From positions 1-50,194 of the forward strand of contig JACQAZ010000049.1 in the NCBI GenBank assembly GCA_016194705.1: DNA of 50,194 nucleotides. Reading direction: 5' to 3'. Under the pieces are notes generated by a model. It worked only from the letters and a program-made list of their open reading frames with translations, did no database searches and was not told the origin of the DNA. The translations under genes were made by a program, and so were the position numbers. Source of the stretch: Elusimicrobiota bacterium. Lineage in GTDB: Bacteria > Elusimicrobiota > Elusimicrobia > UBA1565 > UBA9628. Below are positions 1-8,115 of the stretch, in pieces; positions within the stretch are counted from its first letter, which is position 1; every line of letters begins with the position of its first letter.

Positions 1-1
1 C

Positions 2-2236
2 CTCAAGCAGAGCGGTCAGCTCGGCGGAGACAAGCTCTCTCCCGCGAGCGATCCCGCCGCATTTTACCGCTACCTCTGCCGCGCCTTGGTCCGCGGCGGC
101 GACTACCAGTCTGCGGTCGCCGCCGGAGAAGAAGGGCTCAAGAGGGACGCGAACAACGCCAAGCTCCACAACACCTTGGGCAACGCCTATTATTCTTGGG
201 GACGCTTCGACCTGGCCGCCCGGTGCTATTCGAAGGCCGTCGAGCTCGACAAGACCGGCCAGTCATTCGACCAGCGCGGCGTGATGTGCGCCAACTTGGC
301 CGACGCCTATCTCGAGCAGCGCAAATTCAAGGAGGCGCTCGCGGCCATCGAGGAGGCGATCGCGCTCGAGCCCGCCAACGGCCGGTACCATTGCACGCGC
401 GGACGCGTCCTGGCCGACGGGCTGCAGGACTACGAGGGCGGCATCAAGTCCGTCAAGAAGGCCATCGACTTGGACCCCGAGTGCGAGAAATCCTGGGGCG
501 ACGGCTCGTACTATTTCTTCATCGCCACCTATCTCGAGCGGCTCAACAAGCCGGAGGAGGCCGTGGTCTTCGCCGAGAAGGCGCTCAAGTTCAAGCCCGA
601 CAGCGCCCGGTACAAGAGGCTCAAGGAGGGGCTCGGCAAGAAGCTCGGGCCGGGCGGCGGGCAAGCACCACTCTCGCCGCGGTACACCTTCGCCGACGTC
701 GGCGGCATGAAGGCCCTCAAAGACGAGCTGCGCCGCGTGATGAACGTGGTGCTCGTGCAGCGCGAAAAGGCCAAGAAGTACGACATCGAGCGAAACGGCA
801 TCCTCCTCTACGGGCCGCCCGGCTGCGGCAAGACTTTCTTCGCCGAGGCCGTCGCGGGAGAGTTCGGCATGAAGTTCATGCGCGTGAGCCTGGCCTCGAT
901 CGTCTCCAAGTGGATCGGCGAGAGCTCCAAGAACATGGAGGTTGTCTTCCAGGACGCGGTCCTGCAGTGCCCGTGCCTGCTGTTCTTCGACGAGTTCGAG
1001 TCGATCGCCGCGAGGCGCGGCCAGGAGGCGCACCACATCGAGGACCAGCGCACCGTCGACGCCTTCCTCCAGCAGATCGACAACTACCGCCGGGTCCCGA
1101 ACCTGATCATCGCGGCGGCGACCAACCACCTCGAGGAGCTCGACGCGGCGGCGATCCGGGAAGGGCGCTTCGACTACAAGGTCGCCATCCGCAAGCCGGA
1201 CTTCGACGCGCGCCTCGAGATCCTCAAGGTCAAGCTCCGGACGCGCCCGCTGGCCGACGACATCGACTACTTCGAGCTGGCCAACAAGACCGAGGGTTTT
1301 TCGACCGCGAGGCTCACCTTGGTGATCAACAACGCGGCCTTGATGGCGCTCGACGAGGACGCTCCGATCACCCACCGCCACCTCCTCAAGGCTCTCGACG
1401 GCGAGATCGGCAAGGACAAGTACGACCGCGCCAAGAAGACCTGGGACGACCTGATCCTCGATCCGGCCACCAAGAAGAAGCTCAGGTTCATCGAGGAGTT
1501 CATCGAGCATCCCGAGGCCGCCAAGGCGCTGGGCATCGACCCGCCGTCGGGCCTGCTTCTCTCCGGGCCGCCGGGGACCGGCAAGACGACGATTGCCCGC
1601 GTGCTGGCCTCGCAGATCAAGGCCTCCTTCTATCTCGTGAGCCCGGCGGATGTCTTTCGCAAGTGGCTCGGCGAGTCGGAGCAGGCCGTCAAGGACATTT
1701 TCGAGAAGGCCCGCGACAACCAGCCCAGCGTGATCTTCATCGACGAGATCGACGCCCTGCTCTCGCGGCGCGGCGAGGACACCGTCGAGACGCGCAACTC
1801 GGTCGTCAACCTCTTCTTGATGGAGATCGACGGGCTCGCGAGCACTCCCGGCGTCTTCGTCATGGGAGCGACCAACCGCCCCGACCTTCTGGATACGGCG
1901 CTGCTCCGGCCGGGCCGGCTCTCCGAGCACGTCGAGATCCCCCCGCCCTCGGAAGCGGAGCGGGGCGCGCTCTTCAAGCTGTTCTGCGGGAAGATGAAGC
2001 TCGCCGCCGACGTCGACCTCCCGGGGCTGGCCCGCCAGGCCGGCGGCTTCACGGGCGCCGATATCGAGGAGATCTGCCACGAGGCCGGCCGCAAGGCTCT
2101 CATCCGCCTCATGGAGAATCCGGGCCAGCCGCCGGCCGTCTGCCGCGCTGATTTTGACGCCGCGATGTCCGAGAAAGTGGAAGCTCTGAAGTCGCGAGAA
2201 GCGGAGCCCAAGCGCATGGGCTTCGCGCCCGGATAG
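2..2236 (+). CDS. TPR plus tandem AAA+ ATPase (CDC48/VCP-like), 5' end cut off
   Basis: The frame is open from base 2, so the gene starts before the window; the in-frame TTG at 86 is only an internal candidate. The N-terminal ~190 codons form tetratricopeptide repeats (for example around 120-300 and 310-480), which usually bind partner proteins. Two AAA+ modules follow. The first has Walker A GPPGCGKT near base 811 and Walker B LLFFDEFES near 980; the second has GPPGTGKT near 1567 and VIFIDEIDAL near 1732. Each module has a sensor-1/arginine-finger region (IREGRF, LLRPGRL). The tandem arrangement resembles CDC48/p97 unfoldases, but an N-terminal TPR block replaces the usual N domain. A DUF58 gene begins 28 bp downstream. 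DUF58 proteins normally work with MoxR-type AAA+ ATPases, so this protein may play a comparable remodelling role (inference). ATPase identity is certain; substrate is unknown. Confidence 0.9.
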   Translation, partial: LKQSGQLGGDKLSPASDPAAFYRYLCRALVRGGDYQSAVAAGEEGLKRDANNAKLHNTLGNAYYSWGRFDLAARCYSKAVELDKTGQSFDQRGVMCANLADAYLEQRKFKEALAAIEEAIALEPANGRYHCTRGRVLADGLQDYEGGIKSVKKAIDLDPECEKSWGDGSYYFFIATYLERLNKPEEAVVFAEKALKFKPDSARYKRLKEGLGKKLGPGGGQAPLSPRYTFADVGGMKALKDELRRVMNVVLVQREKAKKYDIERNGILLYGPPGCGKTFFAEAVAGEFGMKFMRVSLASIVSKWIGESSKNMEVVFQDAVLQCPCLLFFDEFESIAARRGQEAHHIEDQRTVDAFLQQIDNYRRVPNLIIAAATNHLEELDAAAIREGRFDYKVAIRKPDFDARLEILKVKLRTRPLADDIDYFELANKTEGFSTARLTLVINNAALMALDEDAPITHRHLLKALDGEIGKDKYDRAKKTWDDLILDPATKKKLRFIEEFIEHPEAAKALGIDPPSGLLLSGPPGTGKTTIARVLASQIKASFYLVSPADVFRKWLGESEQAVKDIFEKARDNQPSVIFIDEIDALLSRRGEDTVETRNSVVNLFLMEIDGLASTPGVFVMGATNRPDLLDTALLRPGRLSEHVEIPPPSEAERGALFKLFCGKMKLAADVDLPGLARQAGGFTGADIEEICHEAGRKALIRLMENPGQPPAVCRADFDAAMSEKVEALKSREAEPKRMGFAPG

Positions 2237-2249
2237 CCGTCGAAAAAGT

Positions 2250-2264
2250 TGGTAGAATCCCGGG
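2250..2264 (+). promoter_or_regulatory. Extended -10 promoter, leaderless start of DUF58 gene
   Basis: TGgTAGAAT occupies 2250-2258 and is followed by 6 nt and the GTG at 2265. The expected transcription start, about 7 nt past the -10, falls on the start codon itself. No good -35 and no Shine-Dalgarno are present. The pattern recurs at many genes in this window. Confidence 0.5.
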
Positions 2265-3143
2265 GTGAGGTACCTCGACGGCGTGGCCCTGGCCAAGCTC
2301 AAGAACCTCCGTCTTGACCTCGGCCGCCTCGCCACGGAAGGCCATTCCACGGGCCGCCACCGCTCGCTCTTCAAGGGCTTATCGCACGACTTCGCCCAGC
2401 ACCGGGCCTACGTCCCGGGCGACGAGATCCGCGCGATCGATTGGAAGGTCTACGCCCGGCAGGACCGCTTCTTCGTCCGGGAGTACAAGGCGGAGAACAT
2501 ACTGACTACGCACGTGCTGGTCGACGCGTCGGGCTCGATGGCCTTCTGCGCGGGAGGCAGGCTCCCTAAGTGGGAGCACGCCTGTCGACTTGCGATGGCG
2601 ATGAGCTACCTCATCCTGGCCAAGGGCGACGCTGTGGGGCTGGCGCTGTTCGACACGGCGCCGCGCGAGCTGATACCGCCCCGGGCGTCGTTCTCCCATC
2701 TCGAGCTCATCGACGCGGCGCTGGCCGCCCGGGCTCCCGAAGGCGAGACGGACCTGAGCGTCGTGCTCGAGCGCATGGCCGCGCGGATCAAGCGCCGGTC
2801 GCTCGTCATCCTGATCTCGGATCTTCTCGGCGAGCCCGAGAGGATCATGAAGGTCGTCAAGGCCTTCCAAGCGCGCCGCCACGAGGTTCTCGTCCTCCAG
2901 GTCCTCGACCCTCAGGAACGCGAATTCGACTACCGCGGCCCGACGGTCTTCGAAGGCCTCGAGGGCCGCCGCGAGCTGTTCTGCGAGGCCGACGCGCTGC
3001 GCGGGCTCTATCGAGACGAGTTCGAGCGCTGCCTCAAGGCGTACGAGGCGACCTTCCACCGCTGCGAGATCAGCTATGCCGCCGCCTACACCAACGTGCC
3101 CTGGGACCTCAATCTTTCTCGGTTCCTGACTCGGCTCGCATGA
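2265..3143 (+). CDS. DUF58 / vWA-like domain protein
   Basis: A 292-residue cytoplasmic-type DUF58 protein. The family signature is visible in the first third: a Phe-Lys-Gly-Leu segment, then PGDEIRAIDWKVYAR, then FVREY. The vWA-like metal-ion-dependent adhesion site is DASGS near residue 86. DUF58 proteins are encoded beside MoxR ATPases and BatA/BatB proteins and are thought to help assemble or activate envelope or metal-containing complexes; no reaction is known. The GTG at 2265 is favoured because an extended -10 lies immediately before it. The stop overlaps the next start (ATGA at 3140-3143), so the next gene is probably translationally coupled. Family assignment is firm. Confidence 0.9.
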   Translation: MRYLDGVALAKLKNLRLDLGRLATEGHSTGRHRSLFKGLSHDFAQHRAYVPGDEIRAIDWKVYARQDRFFVREYKAENILTTHVLVDASGSMAFCAGGRLPKWEHACRLAMAMSYLILAKGDAVGLALFDTAPRELIPPRASFSHLELIDAALAARAPEGETDLSVVLERMAARIKRRSLVILISDLLGEPERIMKVVKAFQARRHEVLVLQVLDPQEREFDYRGPTVFEGLEGRRELFCEADALRGLYRDEFERCLKAYEATFHRCEISYAAAYTNVPWDLNLSRFLTRLA

Positions 3144-5890
3144 CTTTCGCCTCGCCCGCGCTGCTCTGGGCGCTGCCCCTGGCGGCCATCCCCGTCCTCC
3201 TGCATCTGCTCTCGCGCAAGCAGGCCGCGCGAGTGCCGTTCAGCGACCTGACCTTGCTCCAGAGGATTCACGCCCGCGCCCTGCCCAAGACCAGGCTGCG
3301 GCAGTGGCTTCTCGTCGCCGCGCGCTGCCTCATTCTGTTCTGCCTCGTCCTGGCCTACGCCCGTCCGGTGCTCAGGGCGTCTCCCACGGAGGAGGCCGCT
3401 CCGCGCATGGGGGCCGAGGGTCTCGATCTCGTGCTGCTGCTCGACGATTCCTATTCGATGGGCTTTCGCGAGCGCGGCAAGACCCGCTTCGAGCTGGCCC
3501 GGCGCGACGCGGTCGAGCTCGTCAGGGGCATGAAAGCCTCCGATCGCGTCGCCGTCGGGATTTTCTCCGACAAACTCGAGACCGGGCCGCTGGCTTGGCT
3601 GTCCCTCTCGGAGGCGCTGGCCGCCTTGGAGCGCGCTCGTCTGGGCTACCGCACGACGGACTACGCGGCCGCCTTGAGGGGCGCCGGGTCTTTATTGTCC
3701 GGGGAAACGCGCCGAAGGCGCGTGGTCCTCGTGCTCAGCGACGGTGCGAGCCACGGCTTTCGCGGCGAGCGTCCAGCGCTGGATCCCGGCATTCTGTGGC
3801 TCGGCCTGCGCTGGCCCAAGGCGGACAACGCGGCGATCGTGGGAGCGGGCCCCGCCGCCGAAAGCTCGGCGCTCAAACCCCGGTTGAGCGTCCGTGCGCG
3901 GGGGGCCGCGGGACGGGCGGTCGAGCTGATGGTCGACGGCCGGCGCGCGCAGGGCGCGGCACTCGCAGGCTCCGGGCGCGAGCAAAGTGCCGGCCTCTCG
4001 CTTCCGAGCCCGCGGGACGCCGCCGATCCCGCCTGGTTCGGCTCGGCGTCCCTTCGCCCCGACGCGCTGAGCGCCGACGATTCCTTCTATTTCTCGCTGC
4101 GCCACGCCGCCCGCCCGAAGGTCCTCTGCCTCCACGGCAACCCCGCGTTCCTCAAGGCCCCCAACGACGGCTATTTCCTCAAGCAGCTCTTCGGGGGCGC
4201 CAAGGAGAGCCTGCTCGACTACGACGTCGACTTCCTCGAGCTCGGACGCCTGGGCGAGGCGAAGCTCTCCGACTATCGGGTGGTGGTGGTCTCCGACTTC
4301 AAGGACGTCGCGGCCCCGGCCGCAATGCTGCTCGAGCGCTTCGTGAGACGGGGAGGCGGCCTGTGGGTTCTTCCGGGAGGCCGCACGGACCCCGAAGGCT
4401 TCGACGCGCTCGGCCCTTGGCTGCCGGCGCAGTTCGGCGCTCTCGTCGCGGGGGAGGGTCCGGGGCTCAAGGTCGGGACCCTGGCCGAAACGAGACTCTG
4501 GAAGGAGTTCGATCTCGGCAAGGTCGCGCTCTGGCGCTACTACTTGCTGACCGCGCGGGCGGGGTCCACGGTGGCGTTCAAGTCGAAGACGGGCTATCCC
4601 CTCCTGGTCCTCGGCGCTCACGGGAGCGGACGCATCGCGGTCTGGGCCTCTTCTTTGGACGTCTCCTGGAGCAACCTCGCGGTCAAGCCCGTCTTCGCGG
4701 CGTGGGTCCGTTTGATCCTCGACGACCTCAGCGCGTCGTCCCAGCGCCGGTCCGAGACGCTCGAGTCCTTCGTCGGCGAGCCGCTCGCGAGGGTCTGGCC
4801 TCCCGACGAGCCGGCGCCCTCCTCCGTGCGCGTGCGCGCCCCCGACGGCCACTCCACGACTCTCTGGCTCAAGGACCGCAGGCTGGAATACCCCGGCGCC
4901 GAGATGCCGGGCCTCTACACGGCGACCGAGGAAGGCACGGACAAGCGCCGCGTCTTCGCCGTCAACCTCGACCGCCGCGGCAGCGAGAGCGACCTCGAGC
5001 CGCTCGAGGTTCCCCCCTGGCGGATTCTCGAGAGCGATTCGGTGGCCTCCGATTTCCGCCTCGAGGTGTACGGCAAGGACGCGCGCGGCGCGGTGCTGGC
5101 GACCGCGGCGGCGGTCCTGCTCCTCGAGATGTTCCTCGCCCTGCCCCGGTCCCCAGCCGTCCTGCTCCTGCTTGCCCTGCTCGTCTCGCCCTTTCAAGCT
5201 CGAGCCCAGCAGGGAGACCGGTTCGTCTGGTCGCAGGTCAAGCTCGGACCGGAGTGGGATCCCTACCCGGGAGTCCCTTTAGAAGTGGCCGAGAATCTGT
5301 CCACTTTGACGAGCGTGCTCTCGGTTTCGGAGCGGCGCGTGGTGACCCTCAAGGACAAGGCGCTGTGGTCGTCGCCGCTCATCGTGCTCACGGGGCGCCA
5401 GGCCCCGCCCGCGCTCGACGATAGCGAGAGGCGCGCCCTGCGCGACTACCTCCTGGCGGGAGGGACGCTCTGGCTCGAGGACGCCTCGGGGGCGCCCGCA
5501 AGTTCCTTCGACCGCTGGGCGCGCCAGTCTTTGCCCTCGGTCCTGCCGGAGGCGGAGCTCTCCCCCTTGGGCCCCGATCACGTGCTCTACAAGACTTTCT
5601 TTCTGCTGCGCGGTCCCGCCGGGCGGGTCATCGCCCGCGACGGAATCGAGGGAATCTCGTGGGCGGGCCGGACCGCCGTGATCTACTCCCGCAACGACAT
5701 CCTGGGCGCCTGGGCCAAGGACGCGTTGGGCAAGCCGCTGTATCCCTGCACGCCCGGGGGCGAGGCCCAGCGCACCAAGGCCAAGAGGCTGACCCTGAAC
5801 ATCATCATGTACGCGCTGACGGGAAATTACAAGGCGGACGCGGTGCACCAGCCTTATTTGCTGCAGAAGATGCGCTCAGGTGTCCCGTGA
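3140..5890 (+). CDS. BatA N-terminal + vWA + DUF4159 membrane protein
   Basis: A 916-residue membrane protein. The N-terminus is the BatA (aerotolerance) module: a hydrophobic segment near residues 6-20, HLLSRKQAARVPFSDL, then a second membrane segment. A vWA-like domain begins near residue 95 with DDSYS in the metal-site position. The middle third holds a glutamine-amidotransferase-like fold (VVVVSDFKD and GGGLWVLPGG). A hydrophobic stretch near residues 650-685 precedes a C-terminal DUF4159 domain (about 690-916) ending in NIIMYALTGNYK. The ATG at 3140 is chosen because it overlaps the DUF58 stop (ATGA) and begins the family-typical N-terminus; the open frame further upstream only shadows DUF58. 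Likely an envelope-complex component; function unproven. Confidence 0.88.
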   Translation: MTFASPALLWALPLAAIPVLLHLLSRKQAARVPFSDLTLLQRIHARALPKTRLRQWLLVAARCLILFCLVLAYARPVLRASPTEEAAPRMGAEGLDLVLLLDDSYSMGFRERGKTRFELARRDAVELVRGMKASDRVAVGIFSDKLETGPLAWLSLSEALAALERARLGYRTTDYAAALRGAGSLLSGETRRRRVVLVLSDGASHGFRGERPALDPGILWLGLRWPKADNAAIVGAGPAAESSALKPRLSVRARGAAGRAVELMVDGRRAQGAALAGSGREQSAGLSLPSPRDAADPAWFGSASLRPDALSADDSFYFSLRHAARPKVLCLHGNPAFLKAPNDGYFLKQLFGGAKESLLDYDVDFLELGRLGEAKLSDYRVVVVSDFKDVAAPAAMLLERFVRRGGGLWVLPGGRTDPEGFDALGPWLPAQFGALVAGEGPGLKVGTLAETRLWKEFDLGKVALWRYYLLTARAGSTVAFKSKTGYPLLVLGAHGSGRIAVWASSLDVSWSNLAVKPVFAAWVRLILDDLSASSQRRSETLESFVGEPLARVWPPDEPAPSSVRVRAPDGHSTTLWLKDRRLEYPGAEMPGLYTATEEGTDKRRVFAVNLDRRGSESDLEPLEVPPWRILESDSVASDFRLEVYGKDARGAVLATAAAVLLLEMFLALPRSPAVLLLLALLVSPFQARAQQGDRFVWSQVKLGPEWDPYPGVPLEVAENLSTLTSVLSVSERRVVTLKDKALWSSPLIVLTGRQAPPALDDSERRALRDYLLAGGTLWLEDASGAPASSFDRWARQSLPSVLPEAELSPLGPDHVLYKTFFLLRGPAGRVIARDGIEGISWAGRTAVIYSRNDILGAWAKDALGKPLYPCTPGGEAQRTKAKRLTLNIIMYALTGNYKADAVHQPYLLQKMRSGVP

Positions 5891-8115
5891 GCTTCCCCCT
5901 GAGCCTCGAGTTCGCGGGCTCCGGCTGGAGTTGGGTCTTTTGCGCGGCGGCCGCCGCCGCTCTGGCCTGGCACGCGCGAGGCAGCCGCGCCGGCACTGCG
6001 CTGCTGGCGCTGAGGGCGGCGGCCGTCTTGGCCCTGTGCGCCGCGCTGACCCGTCCGACGCTCGCCTACCGCGAGCCGGTGAGCCAAAAGCCGAGGCTCC
6101 TCATCCTCGTCGACACGAGCCATTCGATGGGGGCAAAGGCGGGCTCCGCCTCGCGGTTGGATTCGGCGCTCCAGTGGCTCTCGGCCAACCGCAAGCTCAT
6201 CGAGTCGCGGGCAGAACCCCTATTGTTCTCGGTCGCGGGCCGCGGGCGGCGCCTCTCCGGCTGGGAGGAACTTGGCCGTCTCAAGCCCGCCGACTCGGCC
6301 TTCTCGCCGGTCGACGCCGTCAGGGATGTGGACGAGGCTGATTCATCGGCCAAGTCCACGCCCCCCGCGCGCGTTTGGCTGCTCTCCGACGGCAACGCCG
6401 AGATCTCCCCTGGGTGGGAGAAGGAACTCGCCGCCCTCAAGGCCCCCATCGACGTGATCGGGATCGGGCCCCTGCGCCGCGGAAAGTCGCTCAGCTTCGC
6501 CGACATCAAGACGCCCGACTTCGCCTTCCTCCACGGAGCCTTCTCGGTCCAGACCGCGGTCGAGGCCTCGGCCTTGGCCGGCCGCGTCTTGCGCTTGCGG
6601 CTCGAGCGCGAGGACCGGCTGACCGGGCAGTGGTCTGCCGTCGCGGAGCAGGCCTTGAGGGTCAAGACGGACTACGAGACGATCCCCGCGACCTTCACGG
6701 CGGTCGCGCAGTCCCTGGGCTCGGAGCATTACCGTCTGGGGGTCGAGTCGGCGGCGGACGCCGGCGCTTCGCACGCGCGCGAGTTCCGCGTCGAGGTGAT
6801 CCGGCAGAAGTACCGCATCATGTATCTGGCCGGCCGCCCGAGCGCCGAATATTCCTTCCTCCGCGAGTTCCTCAAGTCCGATCCCAATCACGAATTGGTC
6901 TCCTTCGTGATCCTGCGCAATCCTGACAACCCGACCTTCGTCCCCGACAACGAACTCTCCTTGATCCCTTTTCCGGCCGAGGAGATCTTCGTGCAGAACC
7001 TCAACCAGTTCGACCTCTTCATCCTCGAAAATTTCTCGTACGCGCGCTTCAGGCTCCCCGTGTCCTACTTGACCTCGCTCAAGAACTTCGTGTCCCAGGG
7101 CGGCGCCCTGCTCGTCGTCGGCGGCGAGAACGCCTTCGGCCTGGGCGGCTACCGCGGCTCGCCGGTGGAGGAGATGCTGCCGGTGACCTTGTCGGCGACG
7201 GCCCCGGATTTCGTTCCGGGCTTGTTCAAGGCCAGCCCGACGGCGCCCTCTCACCCGCTCGTGCGCCTCTACGACACGCCCGAGGCATCCCAGGATGCTT
7301 GGAAGGTTCTCCCGGCTCTTGACGGCTGGGCGCGCTTCTCCTCCGTGCGCCCGGGTGCTACGGTGCTGGCCGTGCATCCCTCGGAGAAGACCTCCGACGG
7401 GAGGCCCTTGCCGGTGCTGGCGATCCGGGAGTACGGCCGCGGCAAGGTCATGCTGGTCAGCTCGGACTCGACCTGGCGCTGGAAGCTCGGCGCAGCGGCG
7501 GACTGGAGGATCGGCTCCTTCTACGCCCGCTTCTGGACGCGCGCCGTCGAGTATCTGACCGGGAGCCTCGATCTCTCCAAAGTCAAATTCGCCCCGCTGC
7601 CCGACCGCCTGCCGCCGCGGGAACCGGCCGTGTTCTCCCTGCGGGTCTTCGACGAGGCGTTCCGGCCCGCGGAGAAAGCCGCCGCCGAGGTCAGTGTCGT
7701 CTGGAGCCCTCCCTCGGGGCCGGCGCGGGAGCTCAACCCGCCGGAGACCGAGCCCGGGGTCTTCACCGTCGAGCTGACCGGCCTCTCCGCCGGCGCCCAC
7801 CGGCTCAAGGCGTCGGCCAAGCTGCATGGCCGGGCCTGGGGAGAGGATCAGGTCCGATTCCTCTGGGAAGCCTCGTCGGCGGAGTCGCCGATGGACCGGC
7901 GCTGGCTCAAGGCGGCCGCCGAAGCCGCCTCCGGGACTTTCTCCGACCTGCCGTCGGCCGACGCGGCGACCCTGTTGGAACCGCTTCCCCCGGTGGTCTC
8001 GGCCTACGAGGTGCGCCGCAGGCTTTATCCCTGGGCTTCGCCGCTCTGGCTTTGGCTGACGGCCGGCCTCTTCGTCCTGGAGTGGGTCTTGCGCCGGCGG
8101 CTCGGACATGCTTGA
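5887..8115 (+). CDS. vWA / glutamine-amidotransferase-like membrane protein
   Basis: A 742-residue protein with two N-terminal membrane segments (about residues 14-30 and 37-55) and a vWA-like domain with DTSHS near residue 75. A large region with a glutamine-amidotransferase-like fold follows (YRIMYLAGRPSAEYSFLRE, QGGALLVVGGENAFGLGGY). A final membrane helix lies near the C-terminus (PLWLWLTAGLFVLEWVL). Such proteins commonly accompany DUF58 and BatA genes. GTG at 5887 overlaps the previous stop (GTGA), which fixes the start; the frame is open further upstream but encodes no family sequence there. Eight bases overlap the following DUF2723 gene. The likely place of action is the inner membrane with a periplasmic vWA domain. 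No enzymatic activity can be assigned. Confidence 0.85.
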   Translation: MSFPLSLEFAGSGWSWVFCAAAAAALAWHARGSRAGTALLALRAAAVLALCAALTRPTLAYREPVSQKPRLLILVDTSHSMGAKAGSASRLDSALQWLSANRKLIESRAEPLLFSVAGRGRRLSGWEELGRLKPADSAFSPVDAVRDVDEADSSAKSTPPARVWLLSDGNAEISPGWEKELAALKAPIDVIGIGPLRRGKSLSFADIKTPDFAFLHGAFSVQTAVEASALAGRVLRLRLEREDRLTGQWSAVAEQALRVKTDYETIPATFTAVAQSLGSEHYRLGVESAADAGASHAREFRVEVIRQKYRIMYLAGRPSAEYSFLREFLKSDPNHELVSFVILRNPDNPTFVPDNELSLIPFPAEEIFVQNLNQFDLFILENFSYARFRLPVSYLTSLKNFVSQGGALLVVGGENAFGLGGYRGSPVEEMLPVTLSATAPDFVPGLFKASPTAPSHPLVRLYDTPEASQDAWKVLPALDGWARFSSVRPGATVLAVHPSEKTSDGRPLPVLAIREYGRGKVMLVSSDSTWRWKLGAAADWRIGSFYARFWTRAVEYLTGSLDLSKVKFAPLPDRLPPREPAVFSLRVFDEAFRPAEKAAAEVSVVWSPPSGPARELNPPETEPGVFTVELTGLSAGAHRLKASAKLHGRAWGEDQVRFLWEASSAESPMDRRWLKAAAEAASGTFSDLPSADAATLLEPLPPVVSAYEVRRRLYPWASPLWLWLTAGLFVLEWVLRRRLGHA

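Noticed and set aside
263..2374. 703-codon open frame opposite the AAA+ ATPase gene
   Set aside because: Arg/Leu/Val-rich translation without any family motif. It mirrors codon bias of the real gene in GC-rich DNA.
2570..3139. N-terminal extension of the BatA-type gene
   Set aside because: The extension overlaps DUF58 entirely and translates to low-complexity Arg/Pro. The family N-terminus starts at 3140.
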